DNA of 64,000 bases from Streptomyces sp. RKAG290. GTDB lineage: Bacteria > Actinomycetota > Actinomycetes > Streptomycetales > Streptomycetaceae. Below the pieces are notes generated by a model. That model made no database searches. It was not told the DNA's origin and worked only from the letters and a program-made list of their open reading frames with translations. Shown here in pieces: positions 1-7,747 of this stretch. A program made the translations under genes and the position numbers. The stretch is taken from contig NZ_JAJOZC010000001.1 in the NCBI RefSeq assembly GCF_023701695.1, positions 1,488,001 to 1,552,000 on the forward strand, in the 5' to 3' direction. Each line of letters starts with the position of its first letter. Within the stretch, counting starts at the first letter, position 1.

Positions 1-107
1 TCGCTGGCGTGCGCCCAGCGCACGGGTGTATCGAGCCGGTCCGCCCCCGCACGGACCGTGAGTTTGAGCGCCGAGTGCTGGACGAGCGAGGCGAGGGTGG
101 GGGGCAT
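1..107 (-). CDS. PucR-family transcriptional regulator, N-terminal fragment
   Basis: Only the first 35 codons lie in the window; the gene runs off the left edge. Translation from ATG at 107 gives MPPTLASLVQHSALKLTVRA followed about ten residues later by DTPVRWAHAS. The phrase (V/I)RWAH(A/V)S near residue 30-35 is characteristic of the N-terminal PucR (purine catabolism regulator-like) domain. PucR proteins are usually about 500 residues with a C-terminal helix-turn-helix and often control amine, purine or GABA catabolism. In this position, beside gabT, control of GABA use is a reasonable inference. The 132 bp between this start and the stop of the next minus-strand gene must hold its promoter. 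Confidence 0.75.
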   Translation of the reverse strand, partial: MPPTLASLVQHSALKLTVRAGADRLDTPVRWAHAS

Positions 108-239
108 GGGACGGGAGACCTTTGGGAGAGGGCATCGATTTTGCCGTCCCGTATGAACGGCTGTCTTCGATTCTGCCAGGGCGGCAGGGTTCCCGTAACC
201 GCTCTCACCCCTGCCGCACCATTACTCCCACGTAACCCG

Positions 240-2738
240 TCAGCCTCCCAGGTTCACCAGGAGCGGGGGCGCGTGTTCGCCGTCGACCGTGGTCAGGGAG
301 AGGACCGCGTGCCCTGCCGGCAGCTCGTAGGCCAGTCCGGAGGCGGACCAGCGTTCCCGCTCGACCTGCCGCACGGTCACCGCGTCCGTGGTCACGGCCT
401 TGCCGGTGGCGAGCTTGCGCAGGGCGTGCAGGGCACGGGTGAGCGGCTGATCGGCGAAGACGCCGTGCTGGGCGACCTCCCGGACCTCCACCCATTCCTT
501 GCCCCACGCCTCGGCGAAGCGCTTGCCGTCCCAGGTGGTGAGGCCGGGGAAGGCCATGGTGCAGCCGGCGGCGCCGAGCAGAGCGGTGTGCAGCCCCTCG
601 GGCACGTCGTCCAGGGTGCGCAGGGCGAGGACCGCCCCCGCGTTGACGGAGCGCAGCCGCCGGATGCCCCGCACGGTTTCGGCAGTGACGGTGTGGGTCG
701 CGTCGTCCAGGACCAGGCAGACGAAGAGCGAGTGGTCGGAGCGGGCAGCGGCGATCGCGTTGAACTGGGCGAGGACCAGGCGTGCCAGCACGTGGGACGC
801 CTCGGCGTGCGCCCGCTCCGGCAGATCGATGCGCACGCGCAGCGGGTGCTGCTCCAGGGAGCGCAGCGAGAACGGCCGCGCCCCGTCACCGGTGGCGAAG
901 AACCCGGCGAAGGCGGGCCGGTCGAGCACCGCGATCCGGTCGGCGAGCACGGCCGCCGGATCGCCCGCGCCGCCGGCCTGCCGGGCTCGGGCGTCCAGCT
1001 CGCGCAGCATCGTGCGGTCGCCGGCCGCCTCCAGTGCCTGGCGCAGACCGCTCAGCGCCGCGACGGAGCCTTCGAGGAGTTCACGGAGTTCGGGTACGCC
1101 GGGGAACCTGCCGTGGGCGGTGCGGTAGGGGCCGAGCAGCTGGCCGAGGACGGTCCCCGCCCGCCTGCTGTCCACGCCCGGGATGTCGCCGACCAGTCCC
1201 TCCGCGAGGGTGGCCGCGGCCTCGTCGGGGTCGGTCGTGCCGCCGTACAGGTCGAAGTCGTGCACGGATGCGGGGTCACCGATCCTGACGACGACGTCGT
1301 AGGCGTCGTCCGGTCCCAGCTGCGCACCGGCCCCGCCGACGGCGAGCACCGCTGCCTGGCCGGTGAGCGCCCTGATGGCGAGGGCTTCGACGACCGGCAG
1401 GACCACCGCGGCGGTCTTCCCGCAGCCGGGCGGCCCCACCGCCAGGAGCGAGGTCCCCAGGGACGCGGGCTCCAGCGCCATGCCCGAACCGCGGCGCGGA
1501 TAGGGGTTGCGCGGGTCGTCCGCGCAGCCGCCGATCCGGACCTGGCCGACGAGCGGGTCGTGCGGGGCGGTGCGAAGCGGCAGGTCCCGGTGGCCCGAGG
1601 GGTGCAGGAAGGCTCCCGCACCCTTGCGCAGCACGGTCTCGGTGAAGGATTCGAGGCGGTCGGGGCGGGTCCGGGCGACCGCCCAGGCGTGGCGCAGCCG
1701 TACACAGTCAACGTCGTTCATCCGGCCGGCGCGCACGGCCGCCGTCAACGCTTCGGCGGCGTCCACGCGGCCGGCGGCCCGCAGCTCGGGCCAGTCCGCC
1801 GGAGCCGGTACGGGGGCGGTCCCGGGCGGTGCCGGGGCGGCCCGGGGCCGCGGCGGGGCCTGACTGCCGCGCCGCAGGAGGGGACGCAGCTCCTTCGACC
1901 ACGCGCCGGCCCGGGCGAAGGGCCACATGATCGCCGCGGCGGCCAGGGCGTAGAGGAGCCAGGAGATCAGCACGGCCGCGTACCTGTTGCCGCCGCCCTG
2001 CATCACGCCCTGGGGGATGAGGGGGTACAGCAGGCCGACCAGCGGTACGCGTTCGGTGAAGTAGAGCCACAGGCCGAGCACGGCCGCCGCCACCGTGGCC
2101 ACCGCTCTGGCCCGGTCCAGCCGCTCACCCGCGTAGTAACGGAAGAGCCCCGCCCAGTTGCCGACCCGGGCGGCCCAGAAGCCGAGGAGGAGCACCAGCG
2201 CCTGGAAGTAGAGCGTGGTGGAGGTCCTGACGAGTTCGGGCGCGTCCTCCCGGAGGCCGCCGAACACCCACCACTCGGGCCCGGTGATGATCTCGATCGG
2301 TTTGTACACGTAGGGGACGCTTCGCTGGGCGAGCAGCAGCCACAGCAGCAGCCACAGCAGCAGGGTGGCCGCCGGGCCGACCAGGGAGGGCCGGGACAGC
2401 CGCTCGGCGGGCCGCGGCACATAGGCGTAGCGCCATACGCCCGGATCGCTCTCGGGGCGCGGCGCGTTCAGCCAGTCGGCCGTCGGGGGCCGCGTAGGGG
2501 TGTTCCGGTACCGGCCGGGCGGGGGCGGGGCCGCGGGCGGCGTCATGGAGGACGGCTCCGCCGCGGGCGACGGGACGGCCGGCGGGAACGCGGGCGGGGC
2601 GAATGGCGGCGGGCCGGGCGGGGCCGTCGGCGGTGGCCCGGCCGGGCGCGGCACGGAGCTCCCGTGGCGGCCGGGCCGCCCGTCGGGCGGCTGCGCACCC
2701 CGTGTGCCCCGGGCGCCGTGCGTGCCTTCGTTGTCCAT
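240..2738 (-). CDS. Membrane-anchored ATP-binding protein (VirD4/TraG-like architecture)
   Basis: This is an 832-residue protein of unknown function. Residues 1-80 are Pro/Gly-rich and disordered. About four hydrophobic segments follow between roughly 120 and 270 (for example LLLWLLLWLLLAQ). The cytoplasmic half starts near 400 and contains a Walker A motif, VGPPGCGKTAAVV, at about residue 433, and a Walker B-like LFVCLVLDDATHT near 675. Membrane anchor plus C-terminal P-loop resembles conjugative coupling proteins, but no relaxase or transfer genes are nearby, so a conjugation role is not supported. The ATG at 2738 is preceded by AGGGGG about 8 bases upstream; further upstream in-frame codons lack a Shine-Dalgarno site. 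It is divergent from gabT. Confidence 0.8.
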   Translation of the reverse strand: MDNEGTHGARGTRGAQPPDGRPGRHGSSVPRPAGPPPTAPPGPPPFAPPAFPPAVPSPAAEPSSMTPPAAPPPPGRYRNTPTRPPTADWLNAPRPESDPGVWRYAYVPRPAERLSRPSLVGPAATLLLWLLLWLLLAQRSVPYVYKPIEIITGPEWWVFGGLREDAPELVRTSTTLYFQALVLLLGFWAARVGNWAGLFRYYAGERLDRARAVATVAAAVLGLWLYFTERVPLVGLLYPLIPQGVMQGGGNRYAAVLISWLLYALAAAAIMWPFARAGAWSKELRPLLRRGSQAPPRPRAAPAPPGTAPVPAPADWPELRAAGRVDAAEALTAAVRAGRMNDVDCVRLRHAWAVARTRPDRLESFTETVLRKGAGAFLHPSGHRDLPLRTAPHDPLVGQVRIGGCADDPRNPYPRRGSGMALEPASLGTSLLAVGPPGCGKTAAVVLPVVEALAIRALTGQAAVLAVGGAGAQLGPDDAYDVVVRIGDPASVHDFDLYGGTTDPDEAAATLAEGLVGDIPGVDSRRAGTVLGQLLGPYRTAHGRFPGVPELRELLEGSVAALSGLRQALEAAGDRTMLRELDARARQAGGAGDPAAVLADRIAVLDRPAFAGFFATGDGARPFSLRSLEQHPLRVRIDLPERAHAEASHVLARLVLAQFNAIAAARSDHSLFVCLVLDDATHTVTAETVRGIRRLRSVNAGAVLALRTLDDVPEGLHTALLGAAGCTMAFPGLTTWDGKRFAEAWGKEWVEVREVAQHGVFADQPLTRALHALRKLATGKAVTTDAVTVRQVERERWSASGLAYELPAGHAVLSLTTVDGEHAPPLLVNLGG

Positions 2739-2993
2739 GAACCGTTGCCCCCTGACCAGCCAGTGCGACCGCTGCACGGCCAATCTAGTGCGCGGACACG
2801 GTGAGTTCAGCAAGGCGCCCGGATAGTGACGGGCCGGGGGCCGCGGCGGCCCCCGCGGGGTCCCGCGCGCGTCTTCTGTCCGTCACGGACAAGGACACGC
2901 CCCGCACCACTCCCGATCGGAGCATGCCCGCACCCGGTCCCCGCCCCTAGCCTGCAGAAAGAGAAGCGTCCGAAACACCCCCAGGAGCCCCGC
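2739..2993. promoter_or_regulatory. Divergent promoter region between the ATPase gene and gabT
   Basis: This 255-bp gene-free interval separates two divergent starts and must carry promoters for both. A small G/C hairpin (GGGGGCC-GCGGC-GGCCCCC) sits at 2836-2854. I cannot assign -35/-10 boxes with confidence. Confidence 0.4.
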
Positions 2994-4334
2994 ATGACCG
3001 CAATTCCGCAGGAGCGCCGCGTCGTCACTGCCATTCCCGGCCCGAAGTCGGTGGAGCTGCAGGCCCGCCGCCTCGCGACGGTCGCCGCAGGTGTGGGCTC
3101 CACCCTGCCGGTGTTCACCGCCCGCGCCGGCGGCGGGATCATCGAGGACGTGGACGGCAACCGTCTGATCGACTTCGGTTCCGGCATCGCCGTGACCTCG
3201 GTCGGCGCCTCCGCCGAGGCCGTCGTGCGCCGCGCGTCCGCGCAGCTCGCCGACTTCACCCACACCTGTTTCATGGTCACTCCGTACGAGGGGTACGTCG
3301 AGGTCTGTGAGCAGCTGGCCGAGCTCACGCCGGGCGACCACGCCAAGAAGTCCGCGCTGTTCAACTCGGGCGCCGAGGCCGTCGAGAACGCGGTGAAGAT
3401 CGCCCGTGCGTACACCAAGCGCACCGCCGTCGTCGTCTTCGACCACGGCTACCACGGCCGGACCAACCTCACGATGGCGCTGACGGCGAAGAACATGCCG
3501 TACAAGCAGGGCTTCGGCCCGTTCGCCCCCGAGGTCTACCGGGTGCCGGTGGCGTACGGCTACCGCTGGCCGACGGGTGCCGAGAACGCCGGTGCGGAGG
3601 CGTCCGCCCAGGCCATCGACGAGATCACCAAGCAGATCGGCGCCGACAACGTCGCCGCGATCATCATCGAGCCGGTCCTCGGCGAGGGTGGGTTCATCGA
3701 GCCGGCCAAGGGCTTCCTCCCGGCGATCGCGCAGTTCGCCAAGGACAACGGCATCGTCTTCGTCGCCGACGAGATCCAGTCCGGCTTCTGCCGTACCGGC
3801 CAGTGGTTCGCCTGCGAGGACGAGGGCATCGTCCCGGACCTGATCACCACCGCCAAGGGCATCGCGGGCGGCCTCCCGCTCTCCGCGGTGACCGGCCGCG
3901 CCGAGATCATGGACGCCGCGCACGCGGGCGGCCTCGGCGGCACCTACGGCGGCAACCCGGTCGCCTGCGCCGGCGCCCTCGGCTCCATCGAGACGATGCG
4001 CGAGCTGGACCTGAACGGGAAGGCGAAGCGCATCGAGGAGGTCATGAAGGGCCGGCTCGCCGAGATGCAGGCGAAGCTGCCCAATGGCGACCTGATCGGT
4101 GACATCCGCGGCCGCGGCGCGATGATCGCGATCGAGCTGGTGAAGTCCGGCACGAAGGACCCGAACCCGGAGGCGGCGGCGCAGCTCGCGAAGGCCTGCC
4201 ACGCCGAGGGTGTCCTCGTCCTCACCTGTGGCACGTACGGCAACGTCCTGCGCTTCCTGCCGCCGCTGGTGATCGGCGAGGACCTGCTGGGCGAGGGCCT
4301 CGATGTCCTCGAGCAGGCTTTCGGCCGGATCTGA
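2994..4334 (+). CDS. gabT: 4-aminobutyrate aminotransferase (GABA transaminase)
   Basis: This 446-residue class III PLP aminotransferase transfers the amino group of GABA to 2-oxoglutarate, giving succinate semialdehyde and glutamate. Family features in order are FNSGAEAVENAVKIAR (cofactor phosphate binding), DHGYHGRTN, VADEIQSGFCRTG (the Asp that contacts the PLP ring nitrogen) and TTAKGIAGG, where Lys at about residue 288 is the Schiff-base lysine. Length and motifs match bacterial GabT. ATG at 2994 was chosen because AGGAG lies 7 bases upstream and the family starts near here; the open frame extends further upstream without a ribosome site. A hairpin follows the stop. It is the last step of the polyamine-to-succinate route encoded across the first 28 kb. 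Confidence 0.93.
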   Translation: MTAIPQERRVVTAIPGPKSVELQARRLATVAAGVGSTLPVFTARAGGGIIEDVDGNRLIDFGSGIAVTSVGASAEAVVRRASAQLADFTHTCFMVTPYEGYVEVCEQLAELTPGDHAKKSALFNSGAEAVENAVKIARAYTKRTAVVVFDHGYHGRTNLTMALTAKNMPYKQGFGPFAPEVYRVPVAYGYRWPTGAENAGAEASAQAIDEITKQIGADNVAAIIIEPVLGEGGFIEPAKGFLPAIAQFAKDNGIVFVADEIQSGFCRTGQWFACEDEGIVPDLITTAKGIAGGLPLSAVTGRAEIMDAAHAGGLGGTYGGNPVACAGALGSIETMRELDLNGKAKRIEEVMKGRLAEMQAKLPNGDLIGDIRGRGAMIAIELVKSGTKDPNPEAAAQLAKACHAEGVLVLTCGTYGNVLRFLPPLVIGEDLLGEGLDVLEQAFGRI

Positions 4335-4344
4335 TTCCTGTGCG

Positions 4345-4381
4345 ATCCCCGGAGCCGGCGCTCGGCGTTTTCTCCGGGGAT
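4345..4381 (+). terminator. Hairpin terminator after gabT
   Basis: ATCCCCGGAG at 4345-4354 pairs perfectly with CTCCGGGGAT at 4372-4381 across a 17-base loop. It begins 10 bases after the gabT stop, with no U tract, as is usual in Streptomyces. Confidence 0.7.
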
Positions 4382-4641
4382 GCCCGGGGCCCGGGTGAGG
4401 GCCTGTGAAGAACGTGTGCGGGGGCGATGGCGGCTTACGGTTGTGCCTGTCGGTTCCCCCACTGCCTGACGTACGGTTTCCGCAGATGAGAGAAACACCC
4501 CGCCCGCAGGAAACTGCGGGCGATACCGGGTCGGAGCTTCCCCAGCGCCGTCCTGGTTGTGCCTTCGCGCACACCACTGGGGCCTCCGGCTCCGGAACTC
4601 CTCACCGATCGGATGGCCGTCCGTCCCACACCCCCCGGGAC
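4382..4641. other. Gene-free structured interval between gabT and the PAP2 gene
   Basis: No convincing coding sequence is visible. The region carries a 9-bp perfect hairpin with a GAAA tetraloop, CGCCCGCAG-GAAA-CTGCGGGCG, at 4501-4522. A GNRA-capped stem followed 140 bases later by a much stronger stem (4661-4702) would suit a structured leader RNA or a small RNA on the plus strand. The open frame of the next gene extends through here, but it lacks ribosome sites and has unhelpful composition. Confidence 0.4.
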
Positions 4642-5301
4642 GTGCGGCAAACCGGTCCGACCGTCCGCCCCGGAACAACCCCCCCTGTTCCGGGGCGGAC
4701 GGCTCTTCTCGTTTCCGTGGTGCCGGGCCTGCTGGCCCTCTTCGCGCTCACCACCTGGCAGATCGCGGCCGACGGCCCGCTGCGCGCTCTCGACGAACGC
4801 ATCGGCCGGGCCGTCGTCGGCCACGGCCCCGCCCGGCTCACCGAGTTCCTCGCCGACCTCGGCAACATGCAGGTCGCGCTGCCGGTGCTGGGCTGCGCGG
4901 TCCTCTGGTCGCTGGTGCGCGGTGCGCGCCGCGCACCGCTCGGCGCGGTCCTGACGATGGCCGCCGTGCCCCTGCTCGTCGTCCCGCTGAAGGACTGGAT
5001 CAGCCGGCCGGGACCGCTCACCGACGCCACCGGCTACTACCCGTCGGGCCATGCGGCGACCGCCGCCGTGGCGTACGGAGCGGCGGCGCTGCTCCTCGCG
5101 CCGCACATGAGGCGCGGATGGCCGATGCCCGTCGCCGCCGTCCTGCTGACGGTGGCGACGGGCATCGGCCTGGTGCTGCGCGGCTATCACTGGCCGCTGG
5201 ACGTGCTGGGCAGCTGGCTCCTGTGCGGGCTGCTGCTCCTCGTGCAGGGTGTCAGCTGCCGAAGTAGGCGTCGAAGTTCTTCGAAAACTCCCAGTTGTTG
5301 A
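4642..5301 (+). CDS. PAP2-family (phosphatidic acid phosphatase type 2) membrane protein
   Basis: About 219 residues if GTG 4642 is the start. It carries the three PAP2 phosphatase motifs: KDWISRPGP, YYPSGHAA (catalytic His) and LRGYHWPLDVLG (His/Asp of motif 3), placed between about five or six hydrophobic helices. Such enzymes dephosphorylate membrane lipid phosphates or undecaprenyl pyrophosphate at the outer membrane face. The start is uncertain: ATG 4486 and GTG 4405 are in frame, none has a good ribosome site, and a 17-bp hairpin (4661-4702) overlaps the putative N-terminus, so translation could begin even later (GTG near 4717). The 3' end overlaps the convergent chitinase gene by 50 bp. 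Confidence 0.75.
   Translation: MRQTGPTVRPGTTPPVPGRTALLVSVVPGLLALFALTTWQIAADGPLRALDERIGRAVVGHGPARLTEFLADLGNMQVALPVLGCAVLWSLVRGARRAPLGAVLTMAAVPLLVVPLKDWISRPGPLTDATGYYPSGHAATAAVAYGAAALLLAPHMRRGWPMPVAAVLLTVATGIGLVLRGYHWPLDVLGSWLLCGLLLLVQGVSCRSRRRSSSKTPSC
4661..4702 (+). terminator. Perfect 17-bp inverted repeat, possible terminator or attenuator
   Basis: CCGTCCGCCCCGGAACA at 4661-4677 is exactly complementary to 4686-4702 with an eight-base loop (A plus seven C). The stem is strong enough to stop transcription. It lies inside the longest version of the PAP2 reading frame, which argues for a later start or for attenuation of that gene. Confidence 0.6.
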
Positions 5302-7074
5302 AGCGGTCCCAGTTGATGGACCACGTCATCAGTCCGCGCAGTCCGGACCAGGTGCCGTGCGTGGCGTAGGAGCCGCAGTCGGTCTTCTTGGTCAGGCAGT
5401 TCAGCGCCTTGGTGACCTCGGCGGGCGAGGTGTGGCCGTTGCCCGCCTGGGTGGAGGCCGGCAGGCCGATGGAGACCTGGTCGGGACGGAGACCGGGGAA
5501 GGTCCTGGTCTGGTCGCCCGCCACCGGGAAGCCGGTCAGCAGCATGTCGGTCATCGCGATGTGGAAGTCGGCGCCGCCCATCGAGTGGTACTGGTTGTCC
5601 AGACCCATGATGGAGCCCGAGTTGTAGTCCTGGACGTGCAGCAGGGTGAGGTCGTCGCGCAGGGCGTGGATCACCGGGAGGTAGGCGCCGGCGCGCGGGT
5701 CCTGGCCGCCCCACGGGCCCGAGCCGTAGTACTGGTAGCCGAGCTGCACGAAGAAGGTCTCGGGGGCCATGGTGAGGACGAACTTGTCGCCGTACTTGGC
5801 CTTGAGGGTCTTGACCGCGGAGATCAGGTTGACGATGACCGGCGTGGTGGGGCTGCGGAAGTCGGTGTCCCCGGTGTTCAGCGAGAGGGAGTGGCCCTCG
5901 AAGTCGATGTCCAGGCCGTCCAGGCCGTACTCGTCGATGATCTTGCTGACCGAGGAGACGAAGGTGTCACGGGCGGCGGTGGTGGCGAGCTGGACCTGTC
6001 CGTTCTGGCCCCCGATGGAGATCAGCACCTTCTTGCCCGCGGCCTGCTTGGCCTTGATGGCCGCCTTGAACTCGGCCGCGGACTCGACGTTCGGGCACTC
6101 CGCCACCGGGCAGAGCGAGAAGCGGATGTCGCCCGAGGTGACGGAGGTCGGCTCACCGAAGGCGAGGTCGATGACGTCCCAGGAGTCGGGTACGTCCGCC
6201 ATCCTGGTGTAGCCGGAGCCGTTGGCGAAGCTGGAGTGCAGGTAGCCGACGAGGGCGTGGGCCGGCAGGGCGCCGCCACCCCCGGTGCTGCCCGTCTTGG
6301 TGGTGACGGAGAGCGCGGCGGACTTCGCGGACTCGCCGGCGGAGTTGGTGGCGCTGACCTGGAAGCTGTACGCGGTCGCGGCGGTCAGGCCCGTCACGGT
6401 CGCGGAGGTGCCGGTGGCCGACAGGACCTTGGTGCCGCCACGGTAGACGTTGTAGCCGGTGGCGCCCGCGGAGCCGGTCCAGGACAGCGGGACCGAGGAG
6501 GACGTGGGGGTGCCGGCGGTGAGGCCCGCGGGGCGGCCGGGATCGTGACCGGGGCGCCGCCGGGGCCGATGAGCGTGAGGTCGTCGGCGTAGTAGGCCGG
6601 GGTGCCGTACCAGCCGTGTGTGTACACGTTGACCGAGGTGGTCGACGGGCCCGTCTTGAACGTGGTGGTGAGCTTCTGCCAGGCCGGGGCGGACTGCGTC
6701 CAGGTGGAGACGTCGGTGGTGCCGGTGCCGTCCGCGCCGAGGTAGACGTAGCTGCCCTGCACCCAGGCGCTCAGCGTGTACGTGGAGTCGGGCTTGACGG
6801 TCACGGCCTGGGAGCACTTGGCGTTGTCGCTGCCGGCCGGGGTCGCCTTGAGTGCCGAGGTGCCGCCGTGCACGGGCGTACTGACAGCGGCGCCGCTGCC
6901 GCCCGTACAGCTCCAGCCGTCCAGGCCGGCCTCGAAGGTGCCGTTGCGTGCCAGATCGGCGTCGGCCGCGGCGGCGGCCGGGGCCGAGGCCGCCAGGCCG
7001 CCTGCGGCCAGCAGGGCCGCCGAGAAGGCGGCCAGAAGTCCGGTCATGCGGGCGGGGGGTCCCGTGCGTTCCAC
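5252..7074 (-). pseudogene. Secreted GH18 chitinase, frameshifted in this sequence
   Basis: The product would be about 607 residues with one base restored. It has a Sec signal peptide (Arg-rich start, Leu/Ala core, ASAPAAAAA), a galactose-binding-like carbohydrate module (NGTFEAGLDGWSCTGGSG onward), a fibronectin type III domain (GLTAGTPTSSSVPLSW...) and a GH18 catalytic domain with the signature GLDGLDIDFEG, whose Glu is the proton donor. The signal and binding module are in one frame; the FnIII and GH18 parts are in another. The break falls at a run of four G (6530-6533), where one extra base restores ...APVTIPAAPAGLTAG. GTG 7074 is chosen because GGAGG sits 5 bases upstream. A DasR-like operator lies upstream. 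It hydrolyses chitin outside the cell. Confidence 0.88.
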
Positions 7075-7115
7075 AACGGCCTCCGTGCAGGGGGTAATTG
7101 GGTGTGGCGCCACAA

Positions 7116-7131
7116 CCTGGTCCAGACCAAT
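7116..7131. promoter_or_regulatory. DasR-responsive element (dre) upstream of the chitinase
   Basis: The sequence CCTGGTCCAGACCAAT contains the palindrome TGGTCCAGACCA, one base from the DasR core TGGTCTAGACCA known from Streptomyces chitinase and N-acetylglucosamine genes. It lies about 42 bp upstream of the chitinase start, where repressor binding would block transcription until glucosamine-6-phosphate accumulates. Confidence 0.85.
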
Positions 7132-7162
7132 CGGGTTGTCAAGACCTCTGGCACCGCCGCCC

Positions 7163-7609
7163 CTATTCCCGCTCCCCCGCCGCGGCCTCGTGCATCGCGA
7201 GTTCCAGCAGCGTGGCGTCGGTGAGCGTGCCCGATCCGTCCGGCGGGATCAGCCAGCGCACCCCGCCGGCGGCGCGGCCCGGATACGGCACGACGATCCA
7301 GGTCCCCTGCCCCGCACCGCGTACCCCCGTCCCGATCCAGCGGGTGACGGTGCCCGGCGGCACGAAGAAGCCCATCCGGGCGTCGCCGAAGTCCGAGAGG
7401 ACCGGCCCCGGCCGGTCGATGAGACGGGTGAGCACATCGAGCGTCGGATAGCCCAGCTCCCCGGGAAGAATCAGCACGTCCCAGCGCCGGCCGGCGGGCA
7501 GGAGCGCGATCCCCTGCGGATTGCGCTCCCACTCCCACCGGCAGGCATCGGGGTCCGGCGCCACCGACGCCAGCCACTCGACTGCTGCCCTGACCTCCGA
7601 GCCAGTCAT
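7163..7609 (-). CDS. Conserved actinobacterial protein of unknown function (148 aa)
   Basis: The soluble 148-residue product begins MTGSEVRAAVEWLASV. It contains WDVLILPGELGYPTLDVL, MGFFVPPGTVTRWIG and TWIVVPYPGR, and ends in a helix-rich TDATLLELAMHEAA. There is no signal peptide, membrane helix or recognisable catalytic motif. The GFFVPPG...W(I/L)G pattern resembles the bifunctional primase/polymerase-related small proteins common in Streptomyces, but that is only a resemblance. ATG 7609 has GGAGG 8 bases upstream, which decides the start over an earlier in-frame ATG. It is followed at a distance by the FAD oxidoreductase gene on the same strand. Confidence 0.75.
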   Translation of the reverse strand: MTGSEVRAAVEWLASVAPDPDACRWEWERNPQGIALLPAGRRWDVLILPGELGYPTLDVLTRLIDRPGPVLSDFGDARMGFFVPPGTVTRWIGTGVRGAGQGTWIVVPYPGRAAGGVRWLIPPDGSGTLTDATLLELAMHEAAAGERE

Positions 7610-7747
7610 GGCCGGCCTCCATTCCGTGTCGCACCGGCAGGGAGTTGCCGGTGCGTTCACGGGAGAGAGCGGGGTGGGGCCGCTCCATTACGCGGGTTCG
7701 GCGGTCGATCGCCGGTGAGCTGGGTCACACCCCCGGCCGGCCGCGGC

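Noticed and set aside
240..2738. Conjugation or type IV secretion locus based on the TraG-like ATPase
   Set aside because: No relaxase, VirB-like or plasmid transfer genes are adjacent; a lone membrane P-loop protein is not enough.
9..2804. 931-codon plus-strand open frame opposite the ATPase gene
   Set aside because: It is antisense to a gene with a P-loop, membrane helices and a ribosome site; its own translation is Arg/Gly/Pro-rich with no domain. High GC makes long shadows common here.
6500..6560. Programmed frameshifting in the chitinase gene
   Set aside because: No slippery heptamer or downstream structure is evident, and seven other genes show the same one-base loss, so a sequence error is simpler.
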